Shown piece after piece: positions 1-9,074 of a stretch of 64,000 bases of DNA. Source of the DNA: Halomonas gemina (GTDB lineage: Bacteria; Pseudomonadota; Gammaproteobacteria; Pseudomonadales; Halomonadaceae); assembly GCF_023554995.1 (NCBI RefSeq), contig NZ_JAMJPK010000009.1:1-64000 (forward strand). The letters are read 5' to 3'. Every line of letters begins with the position of its first letter. The first letter of the stretch is position 1. A program made the translations under genes and the position numbers. Below the pieces are notes generated by a model. The model saw nothing but the letters and a program-made list of their open reading frames with translations, made no database searches and had not been told where the DNA came from.

Positions 1-233
<233 letters not shown>

Positions 234-314
234 TATAACACCCAAGCGGTCTGCCGATGGCGACCGACAGCCGGATACGACGAGACGTAGCGTCAGCATG
301 ATTCACCGTTTTTC

Positions 315-431
315 GCCTGACGACCATAGCGTGCGGGAACCACCTGATCCCATGCCGAACTCAGCAGTGAAACCGCTCAGCGCCGATGGTAGTGTGGGGC
401 CTCCCCATGCGAGAGTAGGTCATCGTCAGGC
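315..431 (+). rRNA. rrf: 5S ribosomal RNA
   Basis: About 117 bases with the conserved 5S core (ccatgccgaactcag and gatggtagtgtgggg). The 5' end gcctgacgac and the 3' end gtcatcgtcaggc pair to form helix I, which sets the ends. It is the last gene of the rrn operon and is followed 10 bases later by an intrinsic terminator. Confidence 0.95.
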
Positions 432-441
432 ACCTATTCAG

Positions 442-477
442 AAAAAACCCCGAGTTCACCAGAGCTCGGGGTTTTTT
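442..477 (+). terminator. rrn operon intrinsic terminator
   Basis: Inverted repeat ccccgag/ctcgggg preceded by six A and followed by six T. This is a symmetric A-stem-T structure that can stop transcription leaving the rrn operon. From here to 596 nothing else is recognised. Confidence 0.9.
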
Positions 478-596
478 CGTATCTCGCCCTCAGGGTAAAG
501 GTAGTGGAAATCTCACATTGCCGGTGGGCTGCCCCGCCGCACTCGAGGTGGGGGACGTTTGCATGTCAGGCTGTCCAGTCGATCCTGTTTATGTGT

Positions 597-1613
597 TTAT
601 GGATGGGTGACGTGAGCCGATGACGGTGGCGCCACCGTGCCGCGTTCCACCAGGTGAGTCGAGAAGCAGAGCGGTCCTTGCCAGGGGTCGTCATAGGCCA
701 GGGAGATCACCCTGCCGCTGGCTGCCTGCGCCATCCGGTCCACGGGGACGTGGACCGACGTCAGCCCTGGCGTGACATAGTGTGCATATACCTCATCGTC
801 GAAGCCCACCAGCGAGACATCCTCGGGTACGCTCAAGCCGAGCTCCTTCAGGTGCAGCATGGCCCCGATGGCCATGTCGTCGTTGCCCACCGCCAGGGCC
901 GTGAAAGGCACGCCGCGCCGCCGCAGGGTATCCACGGCCTCTCGCCCGCTCGACTCCTGCCAGGTTCCTTCCACCACGGCACCTTCCGGTACGGCCAGCC
1001 CGGCTTCCTCCATGGCCTGGTGATAGCCCGCCAGTCGCTGGGTGGCATCCTGCTTCCAGCGCGGGCCGGTAATGCAGGCGATGTGTCGGTGGCCCTGCTC
1101 GATCAAGTGGCGAGTGGCGAGATAGCCGCCCTGCTGGTTGTCGACATAACTGCACTGCCCCTCCAGTCCGGGCACCCGGCGGTTGATGACGACCAGGGGA
1201 ATCTGCGCGGCCAGCGCCACAAGGGCGTCATCGTGCAGGCGATCCGACTGGACCAGGAGGCCATCGCAGCGACGCGACATCAGGAAGTCGATCGACTCCT
1301 GCTCGCGGATCAGCTCGTTATGTCCCGAGGCGACCAGAAGCGACTTCCGGTGCAGGCGAAGCTTTTCTTCCAGGTTCACCATCAAGGTGCCCATGAAGGG
1401 GCCTGCAAGGTGGGAGATCACCAGGCCGATGCAATCGGAACGGTTGGAGGCCAGGGAGCGGGCAAAGGAGTTGGGGCGGTAGCCAAGCTGCTTCATGGCG
1501 TCTTCCACCCGTCGGCGCGTCTCCTCCGCCACCGGCACTTCGCCATTCATGACGCGGGAGACCGTCGCGGGCGAGACCCGTGCCAGCCTGGCAACCTCCT
1601 TGATGGTAGACAT
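597..1613 (-). CDS. LacI/GalR-family transcriptional regulator
   Basis: 338 residues. The N-terminal LacI helix-turn-helix (TIKEVARLARVSPATVSRVMNG, residues 3-24) and hinge are typical. From about residue 60 there is a periplasmic-binding-protein-like effector domain of the type that binds sugars. An AGGAG lies 7 bases before the ATG. It is read in the same direction as, and downstream of, the importer and GH1 glucosidase genes, so it is the likely repressor of that locus, with a beta-glucoside or its product as inducer (inference). A near-palindrome matching the operators in front of GH1 lies in its own upstream region, which suggests autoregulation. Family assignment is certain; the ligand is not known. 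Confidence 0.93.
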   Translation of the reverse strand: MSTIKEVARLARVSPATVSRVMNGEVPVAEETRRRVEDAMKQLGYRPNSFARSLASNRSDCIGLVISHLAGPFMGTLMVNLEEKLRLHRKSLLVASGHNELIREQESIDFLMSRRCDGLLVQSDRLHDDALVALAAQIPLVVINRRVPGLEGQCSYVDNQQGGYLATRHLIEQGHRHIACITGPRWKQDATQRLAGYHQAMEEAGLAVPEGAVVEGTWQESSGREAVDTLRRRGVPFTALAVGNDDMAIGAMLHLKELGLSVPEDVSLVGFDDEVYAHYVTPGLTSVHVPVDRMAQAASGRVISLAYDDPWQGPLCFSTHLVERGTVAPPSSAHVTHP

Positions 1614-1636
1614 GCTTGCTCCTGATGCCCTTCGAG

Positions 1637-1661
1637 CTCACCAAGGACGTGGCTTGGTGAG
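1637..1661. repeat. 9-base perfect inverted repeat in the lacI leader
   Basis: CTCACCAAG and CTTGGTGAG, separated by 7 bases, lie between the regulator start (1613) and its presumed promoter near 1730. There is no T tract, so it is not a terminator. It may be an mRNA hairpin just before the ribosome binding site or an operator for another factor. Confidence 0.6.
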
Positions 1662-1727
1662 TCGACGCAATGGATGAAACTCAATCACCTGGTAAGCCAG
1701 GGAGTACAGAAATGTCGATGATCGAAG

Positions 1728-1756
1728 ACTATAGTCGCCAATGCAATCGATTTCAT
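1728..1756 (-). promoter_or_regulatory. Presumed lacI promoter with LacI-type operator
   Basis: On the minus strand a TATAGT -10 candidate (1728-1733) is preceded at -35 distance by ATGAAATCGATTGCAT (1741-1756). This is a near-palindrome with the same TGAAA-N4-TTKCA layout as the two operators at the GH1 promoter. The -35 hexamer itself is poor. It fits an autoregulated lacI-family gene; promoter placement is tentative. Confidence 0.5.
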
Positions 1757-1811
1757 GCTCGTCATCCAGAACAAGCAGGTGACCTGATCCAAGGGCTTTG
1801 GGTGGACTGCG

Positions 1812-2810
1812 TCATTCGTACAGGTAGCAGCGCACGAAGTGGTCCTTCGCGATCCGGGTGACCTCAGGCAGGCGGGTGCTGCATTCCTCACGGGCATGGG
1901 GGCAGCGCTGTGCGAAGGGGCAACCGGTACTCTCGGGCTGCCACATGGGGATGTCGGCCTTGTGCTGGTACTGGCTCATGTCCCGGTGCTTCTGTGCTCC
2001 GGGCTGGGGAACCGCGGCGAGCAGCAGCTGGGTATAGGGGTGCTGGGGGTTCTGGGTGACGGCATCACTGTTGCCCCACTCCACCATGTGGCCGACATAC
2101 ATCACCGCCGTCCGTTCGGCGAAATAGCGGGCGGTGGCGATGTCGTGGGTGATGTACATGAAGGCGATGTCGTGCTGGTCCTTCAGGTCCATCATCAGGT
2201 TGAGGATACCGAGCCGGATGGACACATCGAGCATCGAGATCGGCTCGTCGGCCAGGATGACGTCGGGTTCCACGGCCAGTGCCCGCGCGATCGCCACCCG
2301 CTGACGCTGGCCGCCACTGAGCTCATAGGGAAACTTGTCGGCCGTCTCGGCGGCCGGCGTCAGGCCCACGGTCTCGAGCAGTTCGAGCACCCGCGCCCGC
2401 AAGGCCGCCTTGCCGCGGACCTTGCCATGGATCTGCAGGGGCCGGGCGATCTGGTAGAAGATGCGGTGGACCGGATTGAGGCTGCCGAACGGGTCCTGGA
2501 AGATCATCTGCACGCGGTTGGCGAAGCCCCGCTTGCCGCCCTGGGCGATCAGTTCATGCATCTGCTGGCCGCGAAAGGTCACCTCACCCGAGGTGGCCTC
2601 GTGGACCTGGGAGAGAATCCGCGCGCTGGTGCTCTTGCCGCTGCCCGACTCGCCGACGATGGCCAGCGCCTCTCCCGGGAAGAGGTCGAAGGACACGGCA
2701 TTCAGGGCACGCATGGTGGTGCGCTCCATCAGCGACCCGCCCAGGGTGAAGTCCTTGGTCAGGTCGCGCGCCGACACGATGGGGGCGTTGGCTTCGGTGG
2801 TCATGTTCAT
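1812..2810 (-). CDS. ABC importer ATP-binding protein, OppF/DppF type
   Basis: 332 residues. Walker A GESGSGKST lies at about residue 55, followed by the signature LSGGQRQRVAIARAL and Walker B VILADEP. The C-terminal oligopeptide-transporter extension has the Cys cluster (TGCPFAQRCPHAREEC) seen in OppF/DppF. It is the second ATPase of a five-gene importer. Its ATG at 2810 overlaps the stop of the preceding ATPase as ATGA; a longer upstream reading frame merely overlaps that gene. Although the family is named for peptides, several Opp/Dpp-type systems carry cello-oligosaccharides. The neighbouring GH1 enzyme and LacI regulator favour a beta-glucoside cargo (inference). Confidence 0.93.
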   Translation of the reverse strand: MNMTTEANAPIVSARDLTKDFTLGGSLMERTTMRALNAVSFDLFPGEALAIVGESGSGKSTSARILSQVHEATSGEVTFRGQQMHELIAQGGKRGFANRVQMIFQDPFGSLNPVHRIFYQIARPLQIHGKVRGKAALRARVLELLETVGLTPAAETADKFPYELSGGQRQRVAIARALAVEPDVILADEPISMLDVSIRLGILNLMMDLKDQHDIAFMYITHDIATARYFAERTAVMYVGHMVEWGNSDAVTQNPQHPYTQLLLAAVPQPGAQKHRDMSQYQHKADIPMWQPESTGCPFAQRCPHAREECSTRLPEVTRIAKDHFVRCYLYE

Positions 2811-3817
2811 CCCGCGGTCCTCTCGGCAAGTTCGTGGCAGGCGGCCCGGTGAGCGGGTGACACCTGAATCATTTCCGGGTCGTGCGTCCGACAGGGGGAG
2901 AAGCAGCGCTCGCAACGGTCCTGGAAGTAGCACCCCTGGGGGGCTTCGAGGAGGTTGAGCGGGTTGCCGGGAATGCCATACAGCCGCTCCCTGGGGCCAT
3001 GGATGGTCGGGAAGGAGTTGAGCAGGCCCCGGGTGTAGGGATGCTGGGGGCGATAGAAGACCTCGTCGGCAGTGCCCAGCTCGACCAGCTTGCCGGCATA
3101 CATGATGCCGATGCGGTCGGCGATCTCGCCCATGAGGCTGAGATCGTGGCTGATGAAGAGGATGGAGAAGCCGAACCTGTCCTTCAGCTGATACAGCTCA
3201 TCCATGATCTCCCGCTCCACGACCACATCCAGGGCGGTGGTCGGTTCATCCATGATGATCAGGCGAGGCCTGAGCGCCAGGGCGATGGCGATCACCACCC
3301 GTTGGCGCATCCCGCCACTGAGCTGATGGGGAAAGCTGTCCATGCGGCTGGGATGCAGCCCCACGGTCTGGAGGAGCTCCTCTCCCTGGCGCCAGGCCTC
3401 CTTCTTGCGGACCCTGCGGTGGGCGAGGATGACATCGATGATCTGCTCGCCGACCGTGATGACGGGATTGAGGGAGTTCATCGCGCTCTGGAAGACCACG
3501 CTGACCTCATTCCAGCGGAACTGGCGCAGGGTGCGCTTGTTCATGCTCAGCACGTCGCGGCCGCGGTAGCGGATCTCGCCCTCGGAGATGAGCGCCGGGG
3601 CCTTGTGCAGGCGAGCGATGGAGAAGGCCAGGGTCGACTTGCCACAGCCCGACTCGCCGGCCAGGCCCAGGGTCTCCCCCGGTCGAATGCTTAGGCTGAC
3701 GTCGTTGACGGCCCGGACCATGCCCTTCGGTGAGACATAGTCGACACACAGGTTGCGAATCTCCAGCAGCTCGCTGGTGTCCTCGTCGCGGGCGGGTTGA
3801 AAGGCAGGGATTGCCAT
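2807..3817 (-). CDS. ABC importer ATP-binding protein, OppD/DppD type
   Basis: 336 residues. Walker [11 protein letters not shown] is near residue 51, the signature is [15 protein letters not shown], and Walker B is [12 protein letters not shown]. The C-terminal Opp domain has Cys residues ([14 protein letters not shown]) near the end, as in OppD/DppD. It pairs with the OppF-type ATPase to energise the two permeases. The start MAIPAF at 3817 overlaps the permease stop as ATGA. A longer in-frame extension upstream is only the shadow of the permease gene. Confidence 0.93.
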   Translation of the reverse strand: MAIPAFQPARDEDTSELLEIRNLCVDYVSPKGMVRAVNDVSLSIRPGETLGLAGESGCGKSTLAFSIARLHKAPALISEGEIRYRGRDVLSMNKRTLRQFRWNEVSVVFQSAMNSLNPVITVGEQIIDVILAHRRVRKKEAWRQGEELLQTVGLHPSRMDSFPHQLSGGMRQRVVIAIALALRPRLIIMDEPTTALDVVVEREIMDELYQLKDRFGFSILFISHDLSLMGEIADRIGIMYAGKLVELGTADEVFYRPQHPYTRGLLNSFPTIHGPRERLYGIPGNPLNLLEAPQGCYFQDRCERCFSPCRTHDPEMIQVSPAHRAACHELAERTAG

Positions 3818-4794
3818 CAGGAAGCACCTCGCAGGCGTTTGGCTTGAATGATGCGGTTGAGCTTGCGCCAGCGCTTGATGTGCGGGCCGGTCTTGAGCTT
3901 GGGATTGCTGACCTGGTCGATGGACATGTTGATCAGGGCCATGGCGCCACCGACCAGCGCGATGGTCACGGCCGGCACGATCATCTCCCACCAGCCGCCG
4001 GTGTAGAGGGCGGCAGACGACTGGGCCCAGTACAGCATGGTGCCCCAGGTCACCACGGTGGGATCCCCCAGCCCCAGGAACTCGAGGCCGGCCTCGTTGA
4101 TCAGGGCGTACATGACCACCCCGACGAAGCTGCCGGCGACGATCGAGATCAGATTGGGCAGAATTTCCACCAGCACGATGCGCAGGCGGCTCTCGCCCAT
4201 GCACTCCGCCGAGAGGATGAATTCCTTCTGCCGGATGGCCATGGTCTGGGAGCGCACGACGCGTGCCCCCCATGGCCAGCTGGTGATACCGATCAGCAGG
4301 GCGATCACGACAGGCCCCACCTGCCCGAGAAAGGCCGCCAGGACGATCAGCAGGGGCAGCTGCGGGAAGACCAGCACCACGTTCATGGCGAAGTTCAGCC
4401 ACTGATCGATTCGGCCACCGAAGTAGCCGGCGGAGATGCCGACCAGGATGGAGATGACCGTGGAAATGGCTCCGGCGATGAAGGCCACGCCCAGCGAGGC
4501 GCGTCCGCCATGCAGCAGCTGGCTGAACACGTCCCGCCCCTGGCGGGTCGTGCCGAGCACATGCTCGGCACTGGGCTCGACGTGGGGACGGGCGACGCGT
4601 TCGTCGGGTGCATGTGCCGTGAACCAGGGGCCGATCAGGCAGGCCACGATCACCAGCGCCATCAGGCCGCCGCCGATGGTCGCCGACAGGTTGCCCTGGA
4701 AGAAGGCGGCGATATTGCGCAGTCGCCGCCAGCGGGGTGCGTTCACCATGGTGGCCTTCCTGGAGTGGTCAATTGGCATGGAGTAGTCAGTCAT
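3817..4794 (-). CDS. ABC importer permease, OppC/DppC type
   Basis: 325 residues. One N-terminal membrane segment (about residues 33-55) is followed by the BPD-transport core with about five more segments. The conserved cytoplasmic loop (EAGLEFLGLGDPTVVTWG) is typical of OppC/DppC permeases. It forms a heterodimer channel with the OppB-type permease encoded 15 bases upstream. Alternative downstream starts exist (MPIDHS, MVNAPR); the first ATG is kept because it lies closest to the preceding stop. Confidence 0.92.
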   Translation of the reverse strand: MTDYSMPIDHSRKATMVNAPRWRRLRNIAAFFQGNLSATIGGGLMALVIVACLIGPWFTAHAPDERVARPHVEPSAEHVLGTTRQGRDVFSQLLHGGRASLGVAFIAGAISTVISILVGISAGYFGGRIDQWLNFAMNVVLVFPQLPLLIVLAAFLGQVGPVVIALLIGITSWPWGARVVRSQTMAIRQKEFILSAECMGESRLRIVLVEILPNLISIVAGSFVGVVMYALINEAGLEFLGLGDPTVVTWGTMLYWAQSSAALYTGGWWEMIVPAVTIALVGGAMALINMSIDQVSNPKLKTGPHIKRWRKLNRIIQAKRLRGAS

Positions 4795-4809
4795 CGGTAA
4801 GCCCTTCGG

Positions 4810-5784
4810 TTACTTGCGCAGACGCGGGTCGAGCCACAGGTAGGTGAGGTCGGCAATGAAGTTGCCGATCAGCACGAAGGCGACGATCAACAGCAGCAGG
4901 GCCTGCACCAGGGGGTAGTCGCGGGCATTGATCGCCTTGAGCAGGGTGTTGCCCACTCCCGGGTAGTTGAAGACGATCTCGATGAAGATCTGGCCGGCGA
5001 CGGCGAAGCCGAGGCCCATGGCCACCGAGGTCACCACCGGCAGGACGGCGTTGCGCGAGGCATAGCGCAGCATGATGCGGGTCTGACTGAGGCCCTTGGC
5101 CTCGGCCATGGTGATGATGTCCTCGCCGAGCACGTTGATCATGGCGTTGCGCATGGTCATGACCCACTGGGCGAGGCTGACCAGGACGATCACCAGCAGG
5201 GGCAGCACGGCATGGTGGGCGACACTGCCCAGGTACTCGGCCGTCCAGCCCGGCTCCAGGGAAGGGTCGGCGGCATAGCTCATCGGGAACCACTGCAGCT
5301 GCAAGCCGAAGATGTAGAAGACCAGCAGGGCGGTGACGACGGCAGGCATCGAGGAGAGCACCGCGGCCATCGGCGGAAACAGGGAGGCGAACCAGTTGCC
5401 GCGCTTGTAGGCGGCAATGGTCCCCAGGATCAGGCCGAGGATGATGGCGGTCGTGACCCCCAGCCCGATCAGGAACAGGGTCCAGGGGAAGGTAAAACCG
5501 AGCACGGTGGTCACGTCGGTCGGATACATCAGGACGGAGGGGCCCAGGTCACCGGTGAAGACGCTCTTCACGTACTGGAGGTATTGCGACCACAGCGGCC
5601 CCTCGGAAAAGCCGTACATGGCGCGAATGGCCTCCATCTGGGAGGGGTCGAGCTGCCCCGCGGAGCCGGCGAAGAGCGCATCGACGGGATCGCCCGGCAT
5701 GATGCGAGGCAGCAGGAAGTTGAAGGAGATGGCGATCAGGAACGCGACGAAATAGAACAGGAATCGACTGGTGATGTACCGCAT
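4810..5784 (-). CDS. ABC importer permease, OppB/DppB type
   Basis: 324 residues. The start MRYITSRFLFYFVAFLIAIS is the usual first membrane helix of OppB/DppB, followed by the conserved PRIMPGDPVDALF segment and a C-terminal BPD-transport domain with the EAA loop (AEAKGLSQTRIMLRYASRNA). It is the inner-membrane partner of the OppC-type permease. It lies 70 bases downstream of the binding-protein gene in the same operon. Confidence 0.92.
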   Translation of the reverse strand: MRYITSRFLFYFVAFLIAISFNFLLPRIMPGDPVDALFAGSAGQLDPSQMEAIRAMYGFSEGPLWSQYLQYVKSVFTGDLGPSVLMYPTDVTTVLGFTFPWTLFLIGLGVTTAIILGLILGTIAAYKRGNWFASLFPPMAAVLSSMPAVVTALLVFYIFGLQLQWFPMSYAADPSLEPGWTAEYLGSVAHHAVLPLLVIVLVSLAQWVMTMRNAMINVLGEDIITMAEAKGLSQTRIMLRYASRNAVLPVVTSVAMGLGFAVAGQIFIEIVFNYPGVGNTLLKAINARDYPLVQALLLLIVAFVLIGNFIADLTYLWLDPRLRK

Positions 5785-5854
5785 GGAGGTCGCCTCTGGC
5801 TCGGGTTCGACGAGGAGTCGGAGCGGGTCCGACTCCCCTCACGCTAAGGGTCGG

Positions 5855-7489
5855 TTACTTCCGGTGGAGGTTGTTGAAGATCAGGGTGTTGTTGCCCGTG
5901 GAGTAGAATACCGGGTGCACGTAGGGATCTTCGGCGTTCGGCCAGCCCACGAATTCACTGGTGTTGTACTGGAACCAGGTGGCGTTGGAGAACAGCGGGA
6001 CGAACGGCAGCTTCTCGGCGGTGAAGCGTTGCAGCTGAGCGAGGCTATCCTGCTTGGCGTCGGCCTCGGTCAGGGAGCCGAAGTCCTCGATCAGTTCATC
6101 GACCCGCTCCGAGTGCATGCCGTGCCCGGCGTGCCAGATCTGGCCGACGCGGCTGGTGTGGTAGTACTCCTTGAAGGTCTGGATGGGGTGTGTCGACAGC
6201 AGGGACCAGTTGATGGCGGCCTGATAGTCGCCCTCCTTGAGCGACTGGTCGTAGACGCCCCACTCCACGGCATTGACGTTGGCCTCGATGCCGACGTCCT
6301 GGAGGTACTCGGTAATCATCAGCACGGTCTGCACCCAGTCGGTCCAGCCGTTGACGACCTGAATGTCGAACGAGAGCTCCGAGCCGTCTGGCAGTTCGCG
6401 CTGGCCATCGCCGTCGACGTCCCGGTAGCCGGCCTCATCCAGCAACTGGCGGGCTTTGTCCGGATCGTACTGGGTCAGCCAGCCGTACTCTTTCATGACC
6501 GACTCATCCATGTAGTCGGCGTAGTAGTCGCCGATGCCACCTGGAAAGAAGTTCGCCGTGGGGTAGCCGTAGGCCGCCAGGTCGACGATCGCCTCACGGT
6601 CCAGCGCCACGGAGACCGCCTGGCGGAACGTCAGGTCGTCGAAGGGCGCTTGCCTGGTGTTCAGGTAGAGGTGGATGGCATCATTGGCCGGGTACCAGTA
6701 ATGGTGATTCTCGGGGTTGGTGGCGACGAAGGTCTTCTCGACGTCGGCGATGAAGTTGGACCCCCAGTCGATCTCGCCATTCATCAGGGCCGGCTGAATC
6801 TGGGAGTTGTCATTGAAGGCGCGGTACCTGATGCAATCCAGGTAGGGGCGGTCCTCCTGGTAGTAGTGCGGGTTGCGGCAGATCTCCATCTGCTGGGGCC
6901 GCACGTACTCGATTTCCGTCACCGGGCCCGAGCCGATCGCCTCGGGGTTGGTGAAGGTGGCGGGATCGCCGGCCTGCTCCCAGACATGCCGGGGAAGCGG
7001 CATGTAGCGGTTCAGGTCCCAGTGCACGGTGCTGTCGGGCTTCGCCAGGTCGAAGCGGATCTCGCGGTCGGACACCCGGGTGACCCCGGTGACGAGGCCG
7101 TTGGCCAGAACGCCGGCGAGGTCGTACACGGGCACCTCGCGGGCCAGCTCGAAGGTGTAGACGACGTCGTCGGCGGTTAGCGGCTCGCCGTCAGACCACT
7201 TGAGATCCTCGCGGAGGGTGTAGGTGATGCTCCGGTAGTCCTCCGCATACTCGTAGCCTTCGGCCAGCCGCAGGCTGGTTTCCCCCTGCAAGACGTTGGT
7301 GAAGGCCAGGGTCTCGAAGGTCATCCCGCCGACGATGTTGAGGTTGTCGATGTAGGGATTGAAACTCTTGGTGAAGGCCGTGGTGATGACGGGCACGGTC
7401 AGGGTGCCGCCCTGGGCGGGGTCGGCCATCGTGGGGAAGGAGGTGGCGGCCACGGCGGCGGTCAGTGCCATCATGGAGAACGATTTCAT
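5855..7489 (-). CDS. ABC importer solute-binding protein, family 5 (Opp/Dpp type)
   Basis: 544 residues. There is a Sec signal peptide at residues 1-22 (MKSFSMMALTAAVAATSFPTMA) and then a family-5 extracellular binding fold. The conserved LREDLKWSDGEPLTADDVVYTF segment of this family is at about residues 95-115. The start at 7489 has AAGGTAA eight bases upstream; a longer in-frame extension would run into the GH1 gene and destroy the signal peptide. The protein should capture the substrate in the periplasm for the downstream permeases. Cello-oligosaccharide or beta-glucoside cargo is inferred from the adjacent GH1 enzyme; a peptide cannot be excluded. Confidence 0.93.
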   Translation of the reverse strand: MKSFSMMALTAAVAATSFPTMADPAQGGTLTVPVITTAFTKSFNPYIDNLNIVGGMTFETLAFTNVLQGETSLRLAEGYEYAEDYRSITYTLREDLKWSDGEPLTADDVVYTFELAREVPVYDLAGVLANGLVTGVTRVSDREIRFDLAKPDSTVHWDLNRYMPLPRHVWEQAGDPATFTNPEAIGSGPVTEIEYVRPQQMEICRNPHYYQEDRPYLDCIRYRAFNDNSQIQPALMNGEIDWGSNFIADVEKTFVATNPENHHYWYPANDAIHLYLNTRQAPFDDLTFRQAVSVALDREAIVDLAAYGYPTANFFPGGIGDYYADYMDESVMKEYGWLTQYDPDKARQLLDEAGYRDVDGDGQRELPDGSELSFDIQVVNGWTDWVQTVLMITEYLQDVGIEANVNAVEWGVYDQSLKEGDYQAAINWSLLSTHPIQTFKEYYHTSRVGQIWHAGHGMHSERVDELIEDFGSLTEADAKQDSLAQLQRFTAEKLPFVPLFSNATWFQYNTSEFVGWPNAEDPYVHPVFYSTGNNTLIFNNLHRK

Positions 7490-7554
7490 TGGCGTTACCT
7501 TCTGTTGTCTATTGTTGTCGTCGTGATGCTGTCGTGGTGAGCGTGGGGAGGGGC

Positions 7555-8904
7555 TCAACGCCGCGCCTGCCGTGCCCAGAGGAAGTCGGCAAATGCCTTG
7601 GCGCTGTCCTTGAGCGTGCGCCGCTGGGTCTCGTAGTCGATGTACACCATGCCGAAGCGCTTGCTGTAACCCTCCGCCCACTCGAAGTTGTCCATCAGGC
7701 TCCAGGCGAAGTAGCCCCGGACATCGACGCCCTGCTCGATCGCCTCGTGGACGGCATTGAGATGGCTGTTGAGGTAGCGGCAGCGCTGCTCGTCATGGAC
7801 CTCTCCCTCCACCAGGCGGTCGTCACCGGCCATGCCGTTCTCGGTCACCATCAGGGGAGGCAGCCGGTACTGCGCGTTCAGGTCGACCAGCAGGTCGGTC
7901 AGGCCTTGCGGGTAGACTTCCCAGCCGAAGTCCGTGACCTCCACGTCCTCGGGCGGGTGGTCCTTGACCAGGCGCTGCTCGTCATAGGAGACGACGCTGC
8001 GGGTGTAGTAATTGATGCCGACGAAGTCCACCGGCTGGGAGATCAGCGCCATGTCGCCCGGCAGCACCTGGGGAGCCTGCTCCGGATAGAGGCGGGTGTA
8101 GAGCGCCGGGTAGCGGCCCTCGAGCACTGGCTCCAGGAACCAGTGGTTCATGCTCGCCTCGCCCACCAGGGCGGCCACCCGGTCGTCGTAGCGTCGGCTG
8201 TGGGGCGTGTTCGGGCCCATGTTGAGCACCAGGCCGGCCTGGGCGTCGGGGACGTTGGCGCGCAGGGCCTGCATGCCCAGGCCATGGGCCAGCAGGAGGT
8301 GATGCCCGGCCTGGCGGGCGAGGCGGGCGTCTTCCAGCCCCGGCGCGTGGATGCCGACCTCGTGGCCGAGGATCGCGCTGACCCAGGGCTCGTTGAGGGT
8401 GGCATAGGAGTGGACGCGGTCACCGAACTCGCGGGAGACCAGGTCGGCGTACTCCTGGAAGCGATAGGCCGTGTCGCGGTTGAGCCAGCCGCCGCGCTCC
8501 TGCAGGTGCTGGGGAAGGTCCCAGTGGTAGAGCGTCACGAAGGGCGTGATGCAACGCTCCAGCAGGCTGTCGAGGAGGCGCTTATAGAAATCCAGCCCCC
8601 TGGCGTTCGCCTGGCCATCCTTGGTCATCACGCGCGGCCAGGCGATCGACAGGCGGTAGGCGTCCACCCCCAGGCCCTGGATCAGCTCCAGGTCTTCCTG
8701 CCAGCGATGGTAATGGTCGCAGGCGGGCATGCCGCTGTCACCGTTCTTGACTCGCCCCTCGATGGCGCAGAAGTCGTCCCAGATGGACGGCAGGCGGCCA
8801 TCGGCCTGGGTGGCTCCCTCGACCTGGAAGGCCGCCGTCGCGACACCGAAGGTGAAGTCCGGGGTGAGCAGTCGTGACGATTTCGGCAGTTCGATTCGTT
8901 GCAT
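7555..8904 (-). CDS. Family GH1 beta-glucosidase
   Basis: 449 residues, the normal GH1 length. The N-terminal GVATAAFQVEGA, the acid/base motif TLNEPW (about residue 165) and the nucleophile motif VTENGM (about residue 355) are all present, as is the C-terminal WSLMDNFEWAEGY aglycone-site segment. There is no signal peptide, so it hydrolyses imported beta-glucosides in the cytoplasm. The start at MQRIEL (8904) is preferred. Starts at 8949, 8955 or 9024 would place coding sequence across the promoter and LacI-type operators. It is the first gene of the minus-strand sugar operon. Confidence 0.93.
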   Translation of the reverse strand: MQRIELPKSSRLLTPDFTFGVATAAFQVEGATQADGRLPSIWDDFCAIEGRVKNGDSGMPACDHYHRWQEDLELIQGLGVDAYRLSIAWPRVMTKDGQANARGLDFYKRLLDSLLERCITPFVTLYHWDLPQHLQERGGWLNRDTAYRFQEYADLVSREFGDRVHSYATLNEPWVSAILGHEVGIHAPGLEDARLARQAGHHLLLAHGLGMQALRANVPDAQAGLVLNMGPNTPHSRRYDDRVAALVGEASMNHWFLEPVLEGRYPALYTRLYPEQAPQVLPGDMALISQPVDFVGINYYTRSVVSYDEQRLVKDHPPEDVEVTDFGWEVYPQGLTDLLVDLNAQYRLPPLMVTENGMAGDDRLVEGEVHDEQRCRYLNSHLNAVHEAIEQGVDVRGYFAWSLMDNFEWAEGYSKRFGMVYIDYETQRRTLKDSAKAFADFLWARQARR

Positions 8905-8953
8905 GGGAAGGCATGTTCCTTGTTGGGCCCGCGGGATTCTGGGTGCCATGGTC

Positions 8954-8969
8954 ATGAAAGCGGTTTCAT
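8954..8969 (-). promoter_or_regulatory. LacI-type operator O1 at the GH1 promoter
   Basis: ATGAAAGCGGTTTCAT is a 6+4+6 near-palindrome lying just downstream of the likely -10 element (TATATT on the minus strand, 8973-8978). It overlaps the expected transcription start, a classical repressor position. The partner site is 55 bases away, centre to centre. Confidence 0.7.
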
Positions 8970-8972
8970 AAA

Positions 8973-8978
8973 AATATA
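8973..8978 (-). promoter_or_regulatory. Likely -10 element of the GH1 operon
   Basis: TATATT on the minus strand in an AT-rich patch between the two operator palindromes. No good -35 hexamer is seen 16-18 bases upstream, so the promoter may be weak or activated. The position is inferred mainly from the operators. Confidence 0.45.
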
Positions 8979-9009
8979 CGACTTTGGTCGCGAGGTTGCC
9001 GAGCGATCG

Positions 9010-9023
9010 TGAAAGCGATTTCA
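9010..9023 (-). promoter_or_regulatory. LacI-type operator O2
   Basis: TGAAAGCGATTTCA, with the same half-sites as O1. It lies upstream of the GH1 promoter and about 50 bases before the broken GH30 gene on the other strand. Two sites 55 bases apart would allow looping or shared control of both directions (inference). Confidence 0.65.
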
Positions 9024-9074
9024 TTTCAGCCGTTTCAGGTATGATTTCTTGTCCACTGCCCAGGAGCCGATGCC

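Noticed and set aside
2811..4402. Extended forms of the OppD- and OppF-type ATPases
   Set aside because: The extra N-terminal residues are translated from the preceding permease or ATPase in another frame. The ATGA overlaps give normal-length proteins.
8905..9024. Longer N-terminus for the GH1 enzyme starting at 9024 or 8955
   Set aside because: The extension would code through both LacI-type operators and the -10 element, has no homology to GH1 proteins, and lacks a better ribosome binding site.
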